A stretch of DNA of 64,000 nt from Actinobacillus sp. GY-402 (GCF_014843355.1 NZ_CP062137.1:2108001-2172000); one strand, 5' to 3'. Positions 52,893 through 63,551 are shown, counted from the stretch's first letter. The notes: generated by a model from the letters alone, not told the origin. Translations and numbers: made by a program.

Positions 52893-54771
52893 GTTTTAAC
52901 ATTCCCTGTTTTTTCAAATTGACCAGCAAAATAGAAATTGCCGCCGGCGTCACGCCGGAAATTCGACTCGCTTGTCCGATTGAAACCGGGCGATGTTGTT
53001 CCAATTTCGACCGCACTTCGTTGGATAATCCGGCAACCAACGAATAATCGAAACGTTCGGGAATCAACGTATTTTCGTGACGTTTTTGTTTTTCGATTTC
53101 TTCCTGCTGGTGTTCGATATAGCCTTGATATTTAATCGCAATTTCCACTTGTTCGGCGGCTTGTTTATCCTCAAGTGCGGGAGAAAATGCCGCAGTTTTT
53201 GTCAGTTTTTCATAGCTCACTTCAGGGCGACGCAACAAATCTTCACCGCTGGCTTCACGGGTTAACGGCGTATTAACCAAGCCGTTAATCTCGTTCAAAT
53301 GTTCGGATTGCGGATGAATCCAGATCTGTTTCAATCGTTCGTGTTCTTTGGCAATATTTTCCATTTTCCGATTGAAACGCGCCCAACGGGCTTCGTCGAT
53401 TAACCCTAATTCGCGGGCAATCGGCGTTAAACGGCTGTCCGCATTGTCTTCACGCAATAACAAACGATATTCCGCGCGGGAAGTAAACACGCGATAAGGC
53501 TCTTTGGTACCGAGAGTACACAAATCATCCACCAATACGCCTACGTAAGCTTGATCCCGACGCGGGAACCAGGATTCTTTTTCCTGTACGTATAACCCAG
53601 CGTTAATTCCCGCTAACAAACCTTGAGCCGCCGCTTCTTCATAACCTGTGGTGCCGTTGATCTGACCGGCAAAAAACAAACCGCTGATCGCTTTCGTTTC
53701 CAAGGTCGGTTTCAGATCCCGCGGATCAAAATAATCGTATTCGATGGCGTAACCCGGCTTAACGATGCGGGTATTTTCCAGCCCTTTCATGGAATTGACG
53801 ATTTTCATCTGCACGTCAAACGGCAAGCTGGTGGAAATTCCGTTCGGATAAATTTCGTTGCTGGTCAATCCTTCGGGTTCAAGATAAATCTGATGGGAAG
53901 TGCGATCGGCAAAACGCATCACTTTATCTTCGATAGACGGACAATAACGCGGTCCGATCCCTTCAATCACACCGGTATACATCGGACTGCGATCCAGATT
54001 ATGACGGATCACATCATGGGTTTGCTCATTCGTATGAGTAATAAAACAAGGAATCTGGCGCGGATGTTGATCCACCGATCCCATAAAAGAGAAAACCGGT
54101 AATTCCGTGTCTCCGTACTGTTTTGCCAGTATCTCGAAATTAATGGTACGAGCGTCCAAACGCGGCGGCGTACCGGTTTTTAAACGATCTACCCGTAAAC
54201 CGAGATCGCGTAATCGGTGAGAAAGTGTGACGGAAGCCGGATCTCCCGCGCGTCCGCCTTCATAATTGGTCAAACCGATATGAATTTTGCCGGCTAAAAA
54301 AGTTCCCGCCGTTAAAATGACGGACTTAGCCCGGAAGGTTAATCCCATTTTGGTGGAAACCCCTGCGGCACGATTTTGTTCCAGTAAAATATCCGTGGCT
54401 TCCTGTTGGAAAATATCCAAATTAGGTTGGTTTTCAAGAGCTTGACGCACCGCTTGACGATATAACACGCGATCCGCTTGCGCACGAGTTGCCCGCACCG
54501 CCGGTCCTTTACTGCTGTTTAAGGTGCGAAACTGAATGCCCGCCAAGTCAGCCGCGGTTGCCATTAAACCGCCCATAGCATCGATCTCTTTCACTAAATG
54601 CCCTTTACCGATGCCGCCGATAGCCGGATTACAAGACATTTGACCTAAAGTATCCACATTGTGCGTTAAAAGCAGGGTTTTCAAACCCATTCGGGCCGGA
54701 GCAAGTGCCGCTTCGGTTCCTGCGTGACCGCCGCCGATTACGATCACATCATAATTTTCCGTATAAAACAT
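52882..54771 (-). CDS. mnmG: tRNA uridine-5-carboxymethylaminomethyl modification enzyme MnmG
   Basis: FAD enzyme (629 residues; GidA) that with MnmE modifies wobble uridines. The N-terminus [20 protein letters not shown] is the FAD-binding fold, and [14 protein letters not shown] and [11 protein letters not shown] are family signatures. The C-terminal helical tRNA/MnmE domain ends with [18 protein letters not shown]. It lies directly beside the putative origin, as gidA does in many gammaproteobacteria. Confidence 0.97.
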   Translation of the reverse strand: MFYTENYDVIVIGGGHAGTEAALAPARMGLKTLLLTHNVDTLGQMSCNPAIGGIGKGHLVKEIDAMGGLMATAADLAGIQFRTLNSSKGPAVRATRAQADRVLYRQAVRQALENQPNLDIFQQEATDILLEQNRAAGVSTKMGLTFRAKSVILTAGTFLAGKIHIGLTNYEGGRAGDPASVTLSHRLRDLGLRVDRLKTGTPPRLDARTINFEILAKQYGDTELPVFSFMGSVDQHPRQIPCFITHTNEQTHDVIRHNLDRSPMYTGVIEGIGPRYCPSIEDKVMRFADRTSHQIYLEPEGLTSNEIYPNGISTSLPFDVQMKIVNSMKGLENTRIVKPGYAIEYDYFDPRDLKPTLETKAISGLFFAGQINGTTGYEEAAAQGLLAGINAGLYVQEKESWFPRRDQAYVGVLVDDLCTLGTKEPYRVFTSRAEYRLLLREDNADSRLTPIARELGLIDEARWARFNRKMENIAKEHERLKQIWIHPQSEHLNEINGLVNTPLTREASGEDLLRRPEVSYEKLTKTAAFSPALEDKQAAEQVEIAIKYQGYIEHQQEEIEKQKRHENTLIPERFDYSLVAGLSNEVRSKLEQHRPVSIGQASRISGVTPAAISILLVNLKKQGMLKRGE

Positions 54772-54899
54772 AGTAACCTTATGTAATGAATATGATCGCT
54801 TTCACCGATCCATAAATTGAAATATAAAAGTAACGGGCTATTTTACTGAAATTTACCCGGGCTTGAAAGTTGAAATTAAACGTTAGGCGGGATAAAACT

Positions 54900-55190
54900 C
54901 AGAAAAAGCCGGTTGCTAATAAAATAAGATCTTAAATTTATATAAAGATCTTATTATGACGATAATTAGGATCACCTGATCTTTGTGTATAAAAGGATCT
55001 TTGTTAGCAAAATAAATCGGTTAGATAAAAAAGGATCCTGTTAAAAATTTTGATCTTTACAGTAAAAAGCCTGTGAATAACATAGTGATTTATCCACAGT
55101 TAAATTAAATTGTTATTTTATACACGGGAAAAATACAGCTTTTATGCGTTTTTTTATTAAGTTATCCACAAGATAAAAGTGATAAAAAAG
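54900..55190. other. oriC: Chromosomal replication origin oriC
   Basis: About 300 A/T-rich bases between mnmG and lptD with repeated GATC sites (for example near 54929, 54946, 54969, 54979 and further to 55051) and DnaA-box-like nonamers: TGTGTATAA at 54984, TGTGAATAA at 55072, TTATCCACA at 55090 and 55162, and the near match TTATACACG at 55118. The left part, with repeated GATCTT/GGATC units, resembles the unwinding 13-mers of Escherichia oriC. Position beside mnmG and near mioC agrees. A strand-composition switch here would confirm it. Confidence 0.87.
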
Positions 55191-55291
55191 ACATCGAAAG
55201 TAAACGTTTTATGAAAAGTGCGGTCAAATTTCGTGATAAATTTTGGTACTTCAAGTATAATTAATCCACTTTTATGTTTAACCGGTTAGCT

Positions 55292-57655
55292 ATGAAACAT
55301 TTTTCTTATTCCTTTATTTCTTTTGCGATTTTGACCGCACTTTACAGCAGCGGCGCGTTAGCGAACGCCGATGATTTACATCGTCAATGTTTGTCGGGTG
55401 TGCCTCAGTTTACGGGAGAACCGGTTTCGGGTGATGCCAACGAACAGCCCGTTTATATTGAGGCGGATCAGGCGGACATTGTTAATCCTTCCCGCGCCAC
55501 TTATAGCGGTGATGTGGATATTAAACAGGGAAATCGTCATTTGCAGGCGCCGGAAGTGGTTGTTACCCAAACGGGTGAAGGCGCGAATGCATTACGTCAT
55601 GCTTATGCTAACGGTGTTTTTGATTATCGGGATGAATTGATCGTATTAAAAGGTAAAGACGCAAAAATCAATCTGAATAATAATGATGCGGACGTCGCGA
55701 ATTCCGATTATCAATTTGTGGGAAGACAAGGCCGCGGAACGGCGGAAAGTTCGGAAAATCGCGAGAATTATCGTTTACTGAAAAACGCTACCTTTACTTC
55801 CTGTTTACCGAATGATAACGCCTGGCAAATTGACGCTTCCGAAATGAAACAGCATATAAAAGAAGAATATGCGGAAATGTGGCATGCCCGCTTTAAAGTT
55901 GCGGGCGTGCCGGTTTTCTATACGCCTTATCTGCAGTTACCTATCGGCGATCGTCGTCGATCAGGTTTATTGATCCCGAGTGCCGGTCATTCCAGCCGTG
56001 ACGGTTACTGGTTTGCTCAACCCGTTTATTGGAATATTGCGCCGAATTATGACATGACAATTACGCCTAAATATATGTCGCAACGCGGCTGGCAATGGTT
56101 AGGTGAATTTCGTTATTTAAACGCTTTGGGCGAAGGGAAAATCTTCGGAGAATATTTGGGCGATGATCGTTATGAAGATTACACCGGTGAAAATCGTTCT
56201 CGCCATTTGTTTTATTGGAAACACGATGCCCGTTTATGGGACGATTGGCGATTGAATATCGATTACACCAAAGTAAGCGATAAACGTTATTTTTCCGATT
56301 TTGATTCCGATTACGGCAGCAGTACCGACGGTTACGCCACGCAATCCGCCCGATTGTCTTACTATCAGCCTAACTGGAATTTTGCGATTTCGGCCAAAGA
56401 ATTCCAGATTTTTGATGATGTGGATATCGGTCCGTACAAAGCGCTACCGCAAATGGATTTCAATTATTATAAGAACGGACTGGCAAAAGGTTGGTTGGAT
56501 TTCAAATTATTCGCTCAAGCGGTGCATTTTGATAATGACAGCAAAGCGATGCCGACGGCATGGCGTTATCATGTCGAACCGAGTTTAAACCTTCCGATGG
56601 CGAATAAATACGGCAGTCTGAATATTGAAACCAAATTGTATGCCACCCATTACCAACAAAAAGCCGGTACGGGCGTGGATGCGAATATTCAGAAATCCGT
56701 AAATCGTACTATTCCGCAAATTAAAGTGGATTTACAAACGGTGCTGGCAAGTAATGAAACCTTTATCAAAGGCTATACTCAAACTCTTGAACCGCACGTA
56801 CAATATCTTTATCGTCCGTACCGCGATCAAAGTAACATCGGTTCCAAACGTTATTCCAATTATTTAGGTTTGGGTTATGATTCCGCGTTGTTGCAGCAGG
56901 ATTATTTTTCTCTGTTCCGCGATCGCCGTTACAGCGGTTTGGATCGCATTGCTTCCGCCAATCAGTTTACTTTAGGCGGAACCAGCCGTTTCTACGATGA
57001 AAACGCCAATGAACGGTTTAACGTATCTTTAGGACAAATTATTTATCTGAACGATTCCCGTATTGATGAAAATTCCGAACACAGTACCACCGGACGTTCC
57101 TCTTCATGGGCGTTGGAAAGCAACTGGAAAATTAACGATCAATGGAACTGGCGCGGCAGTTATCAATACGACACCCGACTGGACGCCGTTTCCTTAATGA
57201 ATACCAGCCTGGAATATAATCCCGAACGTAACAACCTGATTCAGTTGAATTATCGTTACGCCAGTAAGGAATATATCGATCAGAACTTAACCTCCGGCGT
57301 TAACCGTTACAATCAGGATATCAAACAGCTGGGCAGTACGGTCGCCTGGGAAATTGCCGATAATTGGGCGGTAGTGGGACGTTATTATCATGACATCGCC
57401 CTGAATAAACCGGTGGAACAATATGCCGGCGTGCGTTATAACACCTGCTGTTGGTCCGCCGGTGTCGGTGTGCGTCGTTACCTGGTGAGCGAAAGCGACA
57501 CGCGTAAATATAGCGACAGCAAAGACACTCTGTATGATAATAGCGTGAGTTTCACGGTGGAATTACGCGGTTTAGGTCCGAACGATCATCACAGCGGTTT
57601 GGTGGATATGCTGGACAAAGGCATGCTGCCGTATGTGAAACCGTTTAATTTATAG
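55292..57655 (+). CDS. lptD: LPS-assembly outer-membrane protein LptD
   Basis: Inserts lipopolysaccharide into the outer leaflet with LptE. The precursor has a signal peptide ending in GALA. The N-terminal beta-jellyroll (OstA/LptA-like) covers about residues 40-190 ([20 protein letters not shown]). The barrel follows. Four cysteines, HRQC, TSCLPND and the adjacent pair in YNTCCWS, fit the two interdomain disulfides made by DsbA. An uptake sequence encodes ILTALYS in the signal peptide. A start at 55274 would lengthen the signal peptide by six residues; both are possible. Confidence 0.93.
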   Translation: MKHFSYSFISFAILTALYSSGALANADDLHRQCLSGVPQFTGEPVSGDANEQPVYIEADQADIVNPSRATYSGDVDIKQGNRHLQAPEVVVTQTGEGANALRHAYANGVFDYRDELIVLKGKDAKINLNNNDADVANSDYQFVGRQGRGTAESSENRENYRLLKNATFTSCLPNDNAWQIDASEMKQHIKEEYAEMWHARFKVAGVPVFYTPYLQLPIGDRRRSGLLIPSAGHSSRDGYWFAQPVYWNIAPNYDMTITPKYMSQRGWQWLGEFRYLNALGEGKIFGEYLGDDRYEDYTGENRSRHLFYWKHDARLWDDWRLNIDYTKVSDKRYFSDFDSDYGSSTDGYATQSARLSYYQPNWNFAISAKEFQIFDDVDIGPYKALPQMDFNYYKNGLAKGWLDFKLFAQAVHFDNDSKAMPTAWRYHVEPSLNLPMANKYGSLNIETKLYATHYQQKAGTGVDANIQKSVNRTIPQIKVDLQTVLASNETFIKGYTQTLEPHVQYLYRPYRDQSNIGSKRYSNYLGLGYDSALLQQDYFSLFRDRRYSGLDRIASANQFTLGGTSRFYDENANERFNVSLGQIIYLNDSRIDENSEHSTTGRSSSWALESNWKINDQWNWRGSYQYDTRLDAVSLMNTSLEYNPERNNLIQLNYRYASKEYIDQNLTSGVNRYNQDIKQLGSTVAWEIADNWAVVGRYYHDIALNKPVEQYAGVRYNTCCWSAGVGVRRYLVSESDTRKYSDSKDTLYDNSVSFTVELRGLGPNDHHSGLVDMLDKGMLPYVKPFNL

Positions 57656-57829
57656 AGAATGATTGTTTATATTTCAAAAAGATGGCTAAAATCCTTGTAC
57701 TATAAAGATCTTAAGCTACTTTTTAACAACCATTTTGTCTACTATGCCTTTATAAAAAACAACGTAAAAATAGCTGCTAAAAAACGTTTAAAATTTTGCC
57801 CGCACTTTTTGAGATCGAACTTTGTAAAA

Positions 57830-58273
57830 TTACAGCGCGGCGATGAAATTCGGCAGCCAGTTTTCCGCCGCTTGTTCGTGATTTTCCTCCGTTAACACAT
57901 CAATGCGGAGGGCGTCGCAAAGTCGGACGGCGCCTTGGGCGAGCAGCAGATTTTCCACTTTATCCACCGCGAAACAAAAGGTGTCGTAATCGGAATTGCC
58001 TAATCCCACCACAGCGAACCGTCGGCCCGATAAATCGGTTTTTTCTTCGGCGATTTGATTCATCAGCGGTTTCAGGTTGTCCGGTAAGTCGCCGGCGCCG
58101 TGGGTTGAGGTCACAATCAACCAGATTTTGTCGTCAATGACTTCATCCAGAATTACGGCGTTTTGTACGGTGACATCAAACCCTTTTTCTTGTAACACAT
58201 CGCCTAAGTGATCGCCCACATATTCGGCGGCGCCTAAAGTGGAACCGGTGATAATTGAAATTTTTTCTGACAT
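57830..58273 (-). CDS. mioC: Flavodoxin-like protein MioC
   Basis: FMN-binding protein of 147 residues. ISIITGSTLGAAEYV is the phosphate loop and VTSTHGAGDLPDN and VGLGNSDYDTFC the ring-binding loops. In Escherichia it lies next to oriC and supports biotin synthase; the same neighbourhood is kept here except that lptD lies between. A variant uptake sequence near 57800 lies between its end and lptD. Confidence 0.92.
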   Translation of the reverse strand: MSEKISIITGSTLGAAEYVGDHLGDVLQEKGFDVTVQNAVILDEVIDDKIWLIVTSTHGAGDLPDNLKPLMNQIAEEKTDLSGRRFAVVGLGNSDYDTFCFAVDKVENLLLAQGAVRLCDALRIDVLTEENHEQAAENWLPNFIAAL

Positions 58274-58291
58274 TTCAAAACCTTATATTTC

Positions 58292-59218
58292 TTATTTGCG
58301 ATTCAGCCACGCCATATATTCCGCCACGCCTTCGGCAACGGATTTAAATCTTAAATCGCAACCGGCGGCTCGTAATTTGGTGAGATCCGCCTGCGTGTAT
58401 TCCTGATAGCGTGATTTTAAGTGATCCGGGAACGGAATGGTTTCAATGGCGCCTTTACCGTGATGTTTGATCACCGCTTCGGCAACGGCTTTGAAACTTT
58501 CGGCATGGCCCGTGCCGCAGTTGAAAATACCGGAAATCTTATTTTGCCACGCCCAGATATTCACGGCGGCAACATCGGCGACATAAACGAAATCGCGCAG
58601 GAAGTGTTCGCTGCCGGCGAATAATTTCGGATTTTCGCCTTTCAGAATTTGGTTGTTCAGGTGAAATGCCACGCTGGACATGCTGCCTTTGTGCTGTTCG
58701 CGCGGTCCGTATACGTTGAAATATTTAAATCCGCAAACCGGTGAGGCGGCGTTCGGTAAAATCCGGCGCACATATTGATCGAATAAGAATTTGGAATAGC
58801 CGTATACGTTTAACGGGCCTTCAAATTGGCGTTCTTCCACAAATTCCGTTTTGTCGCCGTAAGTGGCCGCACTCGAGGCATAGAAAAACGGGATTTTGCG
58901 ATCTAAGCAGTAATGCAGCAATTCTTTGGAATATTCGTAATTGTTGTGCATGATGTATTTGCCGTCCCATTCCGTGGTGGCAGAACAGGCGCCTTCGTGG
59001 AACACGGCGTTTACGTTACCGAAATCGTCACCGGCGATAATTTGTGCGATGAAATCTTCTTTATCGCAGTAATCCGCAATGTCTAAATCCACTAAGTTGA
59101 TAAATTTCGTGCCGTCTTTCAGATTGTCCACGACTAAAATATCTTTACGCCCCAAATCATTTAATGCTTTAACAATATTGCTGCCGATAAAACCTGCGCC
59201 GCCTGTAACGATAATCAT
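58292..59218 (-). CDS. hldD: ADP-L-glycero-D-manno-heptose-6-epimerase
   Basis: NADP-dependent short-chain dehydrogenase-like epimerase (308 residues; RfaD) making the heptose donor for the LPS inner core. Rossmann loop [13 protein letters not shown], catalytic [13 protein letters not shown] with Tyr and Lys, and [15 protein letters not shown] are diagnostic. 18 bases upstream of mioC on the same strand. With lptD nearby it forms a loose envelope-biogenesis group. Confidence 0.96.
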   Translation of the reverse strand: MIIVTGGAGFIGSNIVKALNDLGRKDILVVDNLKDGTKFINLVDLDIADYCDKEDFIAQIIAGDDFGNVNAVFHEGACSATTEWDGKYIMHNNYEYSKELLHYCLDRKIPFFYASSAATYGDKTEFVEERQFEGPLNVYGYSKFLFDQYVRRILPNAASPVCGFKYFNVYGPREQHKGSMSSVAFHLNNQILKGENPKLFAGSEHFLRDFVYVADVAAVNIWAWQNKISGIFNCGTGHAESFKAVAEAVIKHHGKGAIETIPFPDHLKSRYQEYTQADLTKLRAAGCDLRFKSVAEGVAEYMAWLNRK

Positions 59219-59531
59219 AATGCTGTCCTTTTGTGTGTGAAAACTAATAAGTATTGTAATAGATTTTAATTTTTCAGGCAGGAAAATTTTTGTTATGAAT
59301 GCTTTTTATCCGTAAAAATATGGATGTTTAACCATAAAAATAGCTGTTTTACAGACTTTTACAAAACTTTGCACTGCCTAAATAATAAGTATTAACCCTT
59401 TGATATACATATAAATATATTGTGACTGAATTCGGTATATTTTTGAGTTATCGCTTATTTTCGGTTTTTGCTATTTGATCTTGTGAAATCTCTATAGTAG
59501 GCTGAAAATGCATCATAAAAAGGAGGATGCC
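59219..59531. promoter_or_regulatory. A/T-rich intergenic region upstream of the secreted-repeat-protein operon
   Basis: 313 bases with no gene. It separates hldD from the plus-strand operon and must hold the promoters of both. A TATAGT hexamer at 59493-59498 is a possible -10, and TGTGACTGAATTCGG near 59422 keeps a CRP half-site. AGGAGG at 59521-59526 is the ribosome site of the first gene. No uptake sequence occurs here. Confidence 0.4.
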
Positions 59532-59894
59532 ATGATTAGACAATTTATTGCTCTGATAACACTGTCTGTTGCAGTGACAGCGGTTTCCGCCAATACGCAG
59601 AATGTCACTGTGTCGGGAAGTGTTATTAACAAGTCTGATTCTGCTGGGAAGGCTTCGGTGAACGTTGGTTCTACCGTGGGTCGGGTTGTCGGTTCGAACA
59701 ATACGCAAACCGTTGTGGTTAACGGTTCGCTTATTAATACTGCTTCAGGCGGTGGGAAAGCCGCTATTAACTTGGGTTCATCGGTAAATTATGCCGGTAG
59801 CAACAATCAGGTTGTATCGGTAGGTACTATCGTAAATTCAGCCTCCGGCGGCGGTAAATCTGAAGTTAATATCGGTTCTGTCGTAAAAGATTAA
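59532..59894 (+). CDS. Small secreted repeat protein A1, possible amyloid-like substrate
   Basis: 120-residue exported protein that I do not recognise. Signal peptide of 20 residues (MIRQFIALITLSVAVTAVSA). The mature part is three imperfect units of about 33 residues at 21-55, 56-90 and 91-120, each of the form Q-x-V-x-V-x-G-[ST]-[VLI]-x-N, then (S/A)-x-GGK and (V/I)-N-x-GS. It is rich in Gly, Ser, Asn and Val with no cysteine, a beta-solenoid or curlin-like composition. Start chosen at 59532 for AGGAGG five bases upstream. First gene of the operon. Confidence 0.82.
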   Translation: MIRQFIALITLSVAVTAVSANTQNVTVSGSVINKSDSAGKASVNVGSTVGRVVGSNNTQTVVVNGSLINTASGGGKAAINLGSSVNYAGSNNQVVSVGTIVNSASGGGKSEVNIGSVVKD

Positions 59895-59969
59895 TACTGA
59901 TCTTTACGAGAACCATTAGGCAATATATAAATTTTTTCTTTTGAATTTTATTCAGATAAGGGGTTTTTG

Positions 59970-60383
59970 ATGAAAAATTTAATGAAAACAGGTCTTGCAG
60001 TCGGACTTATCGCTGTATTTTCGGTGGCTACGGCAAATGCCAAAGTTTCTATCGGTGGTAATAACCAGCAATCTGTAGATGTTAAAGGCGCGGTATCAAA
60101 CTTTGCAATGGGTGCCGGTAGAGCGACTCAAAATTTAGCTTCCAATAGCGGTAAAGTTACTGTCGGCGGTAATAACAAACAATCCGTAGACGTTAAAGGC
60201 GCGGTATCAAACTTTGCGATGGGTGCCGGTAAAGCGACTCAAAACTTAGCTTCCAATAACGGTAAAGTGACCATTGGCGGTAACAACAAACAATCCGTTG
60301 ACGTTAAGGGTGCCGTATCTAACTTTGCTATGGGTGTTGGTCATGCAACACAAAACATGGCGTCTAATAACAGCGAAGATTAA
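59970..60383 (+). CDS. Small secreted repeat protein A2, possible amyloid-like substrate
   Basis: 137-residue exported protein. Signal peptide of 24 residues ends ATANA. The rest is three tandem 37-residue units starting at residues 25, 62 and 99, nearly identical: KV.(I/V)GGNN.QSVDVKGAV, then SNFAMG.G.ATQN.ASN. QSVDVKG repeats the motif of A1 (TQNVTVSG, TQTVVVNG). Gly, Asn, Gln and Ala spacing recalls curlin repeats but is not the CsgA consensus. ATG at 59970 has AAGGGG upstream; a TTG one codon earlier is less likely. It probably is exported through the CsgG-like pore encoded downstream. Confidence 0.82.
   Translation: MKNLMKTGLAVGLIAVFSVATANAKVSIGGNNQQSVDVKGAVSNFAMGAGRATQNLASNSGKVTVGGNNKQSVDVKGAVSNFAMGAGKATQNLASNNGKVTIGGNNKQSVDVKGAVSNFAMGVGHATQNMASNNSED
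60042..60383 (+). repeat. Three tandem 111-bp coding repeats in gene A2
   Basis: Units start at 60042, 60153 and 60264. They differ at scattered, mostly silent positions (for example CAATCTGTAGATGTT versus CAATCCGTAGACGTT), while the protein is almost unchanged, which points to selection on the peptide. The last unit ends in a short polar tail. Confidence 0.9.
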
Positions 60384-60395
60384 TCTTCCTTATTT

Positions 60396-60428
60396 AACCT
60401 CGGGAGCCAATCGATTGCTCTCGAGGTT
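60396..60428 (+). other. Strong hairpin downstream of gene A2
   Basis: AACCTCGGGAGC pairs with GCTCTCGAGGTT (12 bp with one G-T) around CAATCGATT, 13 bases after the stop. It is followed by ATTTCCTT rather than a T-run. It may partly end transcription, so that the repeat proteins are made in excess over the downstream gene products. Confidence 0.6.
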
Positions 60429-60455
60429 ATTTCCTTCACTTAAAGAGAGATTGCC

Positions 60456-60821
60456 ATGAAAATAAATAGATCTTTTTACATTTATGTTGCAGCCTGCTTA
60501 CTCTCATTTTCAACTTCAACCTTTTCCGCATCTTCGGAGCTTGCGCCAAGACAAGGGATGTCTCCTTTAGATAAAGCGAAAGTCCATTCCGTACAGGCTC
60601 AGAACTGGGCAAAAATGGGAAAAGCGGGATATGACGCTGAAGAGGTAACGGAAAGATCGACGGAAGGCAGTTCAGTGAGCGGAATTGGCTCCAGAAGTTG
60701 TACCACAAATATTGGTACCACAACAACGAAAAGCGGTGTAAGTTCCGGTAAGTACGGACCAAGCAAAAATTCCGATAATATCGTGATTATCAAAGGCGAT
60801 GTTGTCAGTCTCTGTAAATAA
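60456..60821 (+). CDS. Small secreted two-cysteine protein of unknown function
   Basis: 121 residues; signal peptide of about 24 residues ending in TFSA. The mature part has a polar helical first half (LDKAKVHSVQAQNWAKMG), a Ser/Thr/Gly-rich middle and two cysteines (SRSCTTN and the penultimate VSLCK) that could form a disulfide. The last segment NIVIIKGDVVS weakly echoes the V-x-V-x-G motif of A1 and A2. Not recognisably CsgE, CsgF or CsgC. RBS AGAGAGA precedes 60456. It may be an accessory or minor subunit. Confidence 0.72.
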   Translation: MKINRSFYIYVAACLLSFSTSTFSASSELAPRQGMSPLDKAKVHSVQAQNWAKMGKAGYDAEEVTERSTEGSSVSGIGSRSCTTNIGTTTTKSGVSSGKYGPSKNSDNIVIIKGDVVSLCK

Positions 60822-60881
60822 TCTTCTCCAATAAAAACATTATTCTACAACTTTTTAATTTTTACTTAAGGGAATCATTCT

Positions 60882-62468
60882 GTGAAAATTCATCATGTGT
60901 TTCTTTCATATGTTGCCGCATCGGTTTTAGCCGGTTGTTCGACAGGAACGCAATTACACGGCGACAGACCTTATATCGAATCTACTACCACCCATACCCG
61001 TCCGGTGTCGGAACCGGTCAGAGCCATGACCAGTTTCAGCGACAGTTTAAGCTGTATGGATAATTTGTTGTTACAAAGTAATGCGGGACAAACGGTTGTC
61101 GCCATTAAAACCATTAACGATCCGTCGGGTAAAGCGTTAGTTGCCGCAAATGACATGATTGTGACCGCACTTTCACAAATGTCTCGTACCAGCGGAGCGT
61201 TCAGAGTGGTGGATTTTGAAATCAATCCGATGAAGCAGGACACGGTACAAACTCTTTCCAGTTTACTTTTACCAACCGGCAGCATGCAGATTCCCGCCCC
61301 GCAAATTTATATTTCAGGTTCCGTTTCTTATGTTGACCAAAGCGTGTTGAAAAAATCCGACAGCGCGGGAATTTCGGTAAGTGATGACGTAGAACTTGGT
61401 CTTTCCGGCGATTTAATCACCACGGCGCTGGGTATGGAATTACATGTGGGGGATTTTTTAACCCGAACTTTATATCCGGGTATTGATTCGGCAAATGAAA
61501 TTGTCGCCGCCAACAAAGGTTTCGGATTCGATTCCGGAGCAAAAATCCGTAAAGTGGGCGTTCAGTTCTCCTTTGAGCGAAATTTGTCTCAGGGTGTCGG
61601 CTCGGCGGTACGGACGTTAACGGATTTAGGCATGATTGAATTGGTGGGTAAATATGCGCAAGTGCCTTATTGGCAATGTTTATCCTTAGATCAGTCTCAT
61701 CCGGAATTCCAACGTCAGTTGTTGGATTGGTTTGAAGGTATGGGCGAAACTGAAAAAGTGAAGTTATTCCAAACCGGATTACGTAATCTCGGTTATTACA
61801 ACGGCCCTGTAGACGGCACGCCGACAACGGCATTTAAAGAAGCGCTGACCTTGTTCCAAAAAGACAACAATGCCACACCGTCCGGCGTGATTAACTTTGA
61901 AAGTTATGAACGAATGATGAAAAACTACACAAGGGTTGACGGTAGCGGTAATATCAAAAAAGCGGGGTTACAGCCTTCCGGTAAAAAAGATGAAGACGGT
62001 TCGAACGAACCTCGTAACGGCTATCCGTATTTTTACACGGATAAAGGCGATCCGATTAGCCTGAATATGTCGTCCGATAAATCGCAATACAAAATCGGCG
62101 ACAAACTGTCGCTTACCATTAACGCCGATAAAGAAGGTTCGCACGTAAGCTGTTTCTATCAGGATGCGAGCAATAGTATTGCTCAGATCTATCCGAATCC
62201 GTTAGAGGCGGAAGAAAATCTGTCCGCCGGGAAACCTTTGAATCTGCCGGGCAGTAACGCTTATTCTCTGGATTTAACCAGTGCGGGCAAAGAATCGGTC
62301 ATGTGCGTGGCTTCCTATTCATCCTTAGCACCGCGTTTGAGCCAGACCTTCGGTGAACCGTTCAATCCGATTGACGTGAAAAGTATGTCGGAGCTTTCCG
62401 CTAAGTTGAAAGAAGTCTTTGGTGATGAAATTAAAGGTACACAAACCGTTTCTTACACGGTTAAGTAA
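60882..62468 (+). CDS. CsgG-like outer-membrane lipoprotein with peptidoglycan-binding and DUF4384-like regions
   Basis: 528-residue lipoprotein from a GTG start with AAGGGA upstream. Lipobox VLAGC puts the lipidated Cys at 19. Residues 60-275 resemble CsgG/HfaB secretion-pore proteins (QTVVAIKTINDPSGKALVAA, then QIYISGSVSYVDQ, LGMELHVGDF and a GFGFDSGAKI loop). Residues 290-345 form a PG_binding_1-like fold (LFQTGLRNLGYYNGPVDGTP). Residues 395-500 resemble DUF4384 (GDPISLNMSSDKSQYKIGDK). A wall-anchored export channel for the neighbouring repeat proteins is the best inference. An uptake sequence encodes IVTALSQ. Confidence 0.82.
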   Translation: MKIHHVFLSYVAASVLAGCSTGTQLHGDRPYIESTTTHTRPVSEPVRAMTSFSDSLSCMDNLLLQSNAGQTVVAIKTINDPSGKALVAANDMIVTALSQMSRTSGAFRVVDFEINPMKQDTVQTLSSLLLPTGSMQIPAPQIYISGSVSYVDQSVLKKSDSAGISVSDDVELGLSGDLITTALGMELHVGDFLTRTLYPGIDSANEIVAANKGFGFDSGAKIRKVGVQFSFERNLSQGVGSAVRTLTDLGMIELVGKYAQVPYWQCLSLDQSHPEFQRQLLDWFEGMGETEKVKLFQTGLRNLGYYNGPVDGTPTTAFKEALTLFQKDNNATPSGVINFESYERMMKNYTRVDGSGNIKKAGLQPSGKKDEDGSNEPRNGYPYFYTDKGDPISLNMSSDKSQYKIGDKLSLTINADKEGSHVSCFYQDASNSIAQIYPNPLEAEENLSAGKPLNLPGSNAYSLDLTSAGKESVMCVASYSSLAPRLSQTFGEPFNPIDVKSMSELSAKLKEVFGDEIKGTQTVSYTVK

Positions 62469-62480
62469 TCAGGAGGGAGT

Positions 62481-63551
62481 ATGTTGACGCATTTTTGCCG
62501 TTTCCCTTTAAATCACATTCTGTTTATGCTGAGTGTCGCCGCATTCGGTATGGGCAGTGAGGCGGCTATCGTGATTAATCAACCGGCCGCCGGTGCGAAC
62601 GAATATGTCCCGATTCAGGCTCAGCCGGCGACACCGAATGAGGAAGCCGAATCGGATCAAGTGACGGCCCTCGGACAGGCGTTCGAAGCGTATAAACGGG
62701 AAAATTATTCCTATGCCTATAATATTTTTTCCCATTATGCCGATATGAATGACCCGCACGCTATGCTGGCAACGGGATATTTCCTGTTTATGGGATACGG
62801 CACTGCACAGGACTACGCTAAAGCGAAGCGTTATCTGGAACGGGCGAACGGTTTGGGTTTTGTGCGGGCGACCACCTTATTAGGTTTGCTGGAACAGCGT
62901 AGCAATCCGCAACCCTCTAACCAAGCCGCTCTTCGCTTGTTAACGAAAGCGGCGAATATGGGCGATTCCGTTGCCGCTAATGCCTTGGCGAATCTGTATT
63001 ATCGTCGCGGCAATACAACGGATGCCGTCGTTTGGAATGAAAAAGCCATCGCTTTAGGCAGCTATGCGGCGAAGCGTAATCAGAAAAGCCTGACCGCGGC
63101 GCCTAATCGAACTCAACAGATTGTCAGCGTAAACCATAACGAGCATTTTCAGAAATTACGGCAGGAATCGCAGGCCGGTAACGGACAAGCCAGTTATGAA
63201 CTGGCAACGCGTTACCACAAAGGTGCGGGCGTTCCTCAGAATTTCGGCGAAGCCATTCGATTATATCGGCTTGCCGCTCAACAGGGGAGCGATCAGGCCC
63301 GTAAAATATTGCCGATTATCTTGTCGAAACAAAATGCGTCGGGAAACAGTTTAAACAGCTTGTGGATGCAGGAAACGTCGAATATGGTGACGACACCGCC
63401 TATCGTACTGACGCCGGCGCAGGACGGCAAAACGGAGAAAGGTTCGTCTTCACCTGTCGGCGGAACGCCTAATGTCAGTTTAACGGAAGATGATCCGTTG
63501 GAAAATTTACTTTTGCTGAAACCGAGCCATTCCGTAAAAATCAATAAATAA
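62481..63551 (+). CDS. Secreted Sel1/TPR-like repeat protein
   Basis: 356 residues with an N-terminal signal-like segment ([15 protein letters not shown]). Sel1-type helical repeats occur around 70-190 ([40 protein letters not shown]) and 225-280 ([35 protein letters not shown]). The C-terminus is Pro/Thr/Ser-rich. Sel1 proteins scaffold complexes, so it may hold the export apparatus together in the periplasm. AGGAGGGAGT lies directly before the ATG, 12 bases after the CsgG-like gene. Confidence 0.8.
   Translation: MLTHFCRFPLNHILFMLSVAAFGMGSEAAIVINQPAAGANEYVPIQAQPATPNEEAESDQVTALGQAFEAYKRENYSYAYNIFSHYADMNDPHAMLATGYFLFMGYGTAQDYAKAKRYLERANGLGFVRATTLLGLLEQRSNPQPSNQAALRLLTKAANMGDSVAANALANLYYRRGNTTDAVVWNEKAIALGSYAAKRNQKSLTAAPNRTQQIVSVNHNEHFQKLRQESQAGNGQASYELATRYHKGAGVPQNFGEAIRLYRLAAQQGSDQARKILPIILSKQNASGNSLNSLWMQETSNMVTTPPIVLTPAQDGKTEKGSSSPVGGTPNVSLTEDDPLENLLLLKPSHSVKINK

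Noticed and set aside
57659-57895. Plus-strand open frame of 78 codons just after lptD
   Set aside because: No clear Shine-Dalgarno sequence, a composition typical of A/T-rich noncoding DNA, and it runs through an uptake sequence and into antisense of mioC.
60042-60383. Regular 111-base repeats that could suggest a CRISPR-like array
   Set aside because: The units are contiguous with no spacers, are coding throughout, and translate to near-identical peptide repeats.
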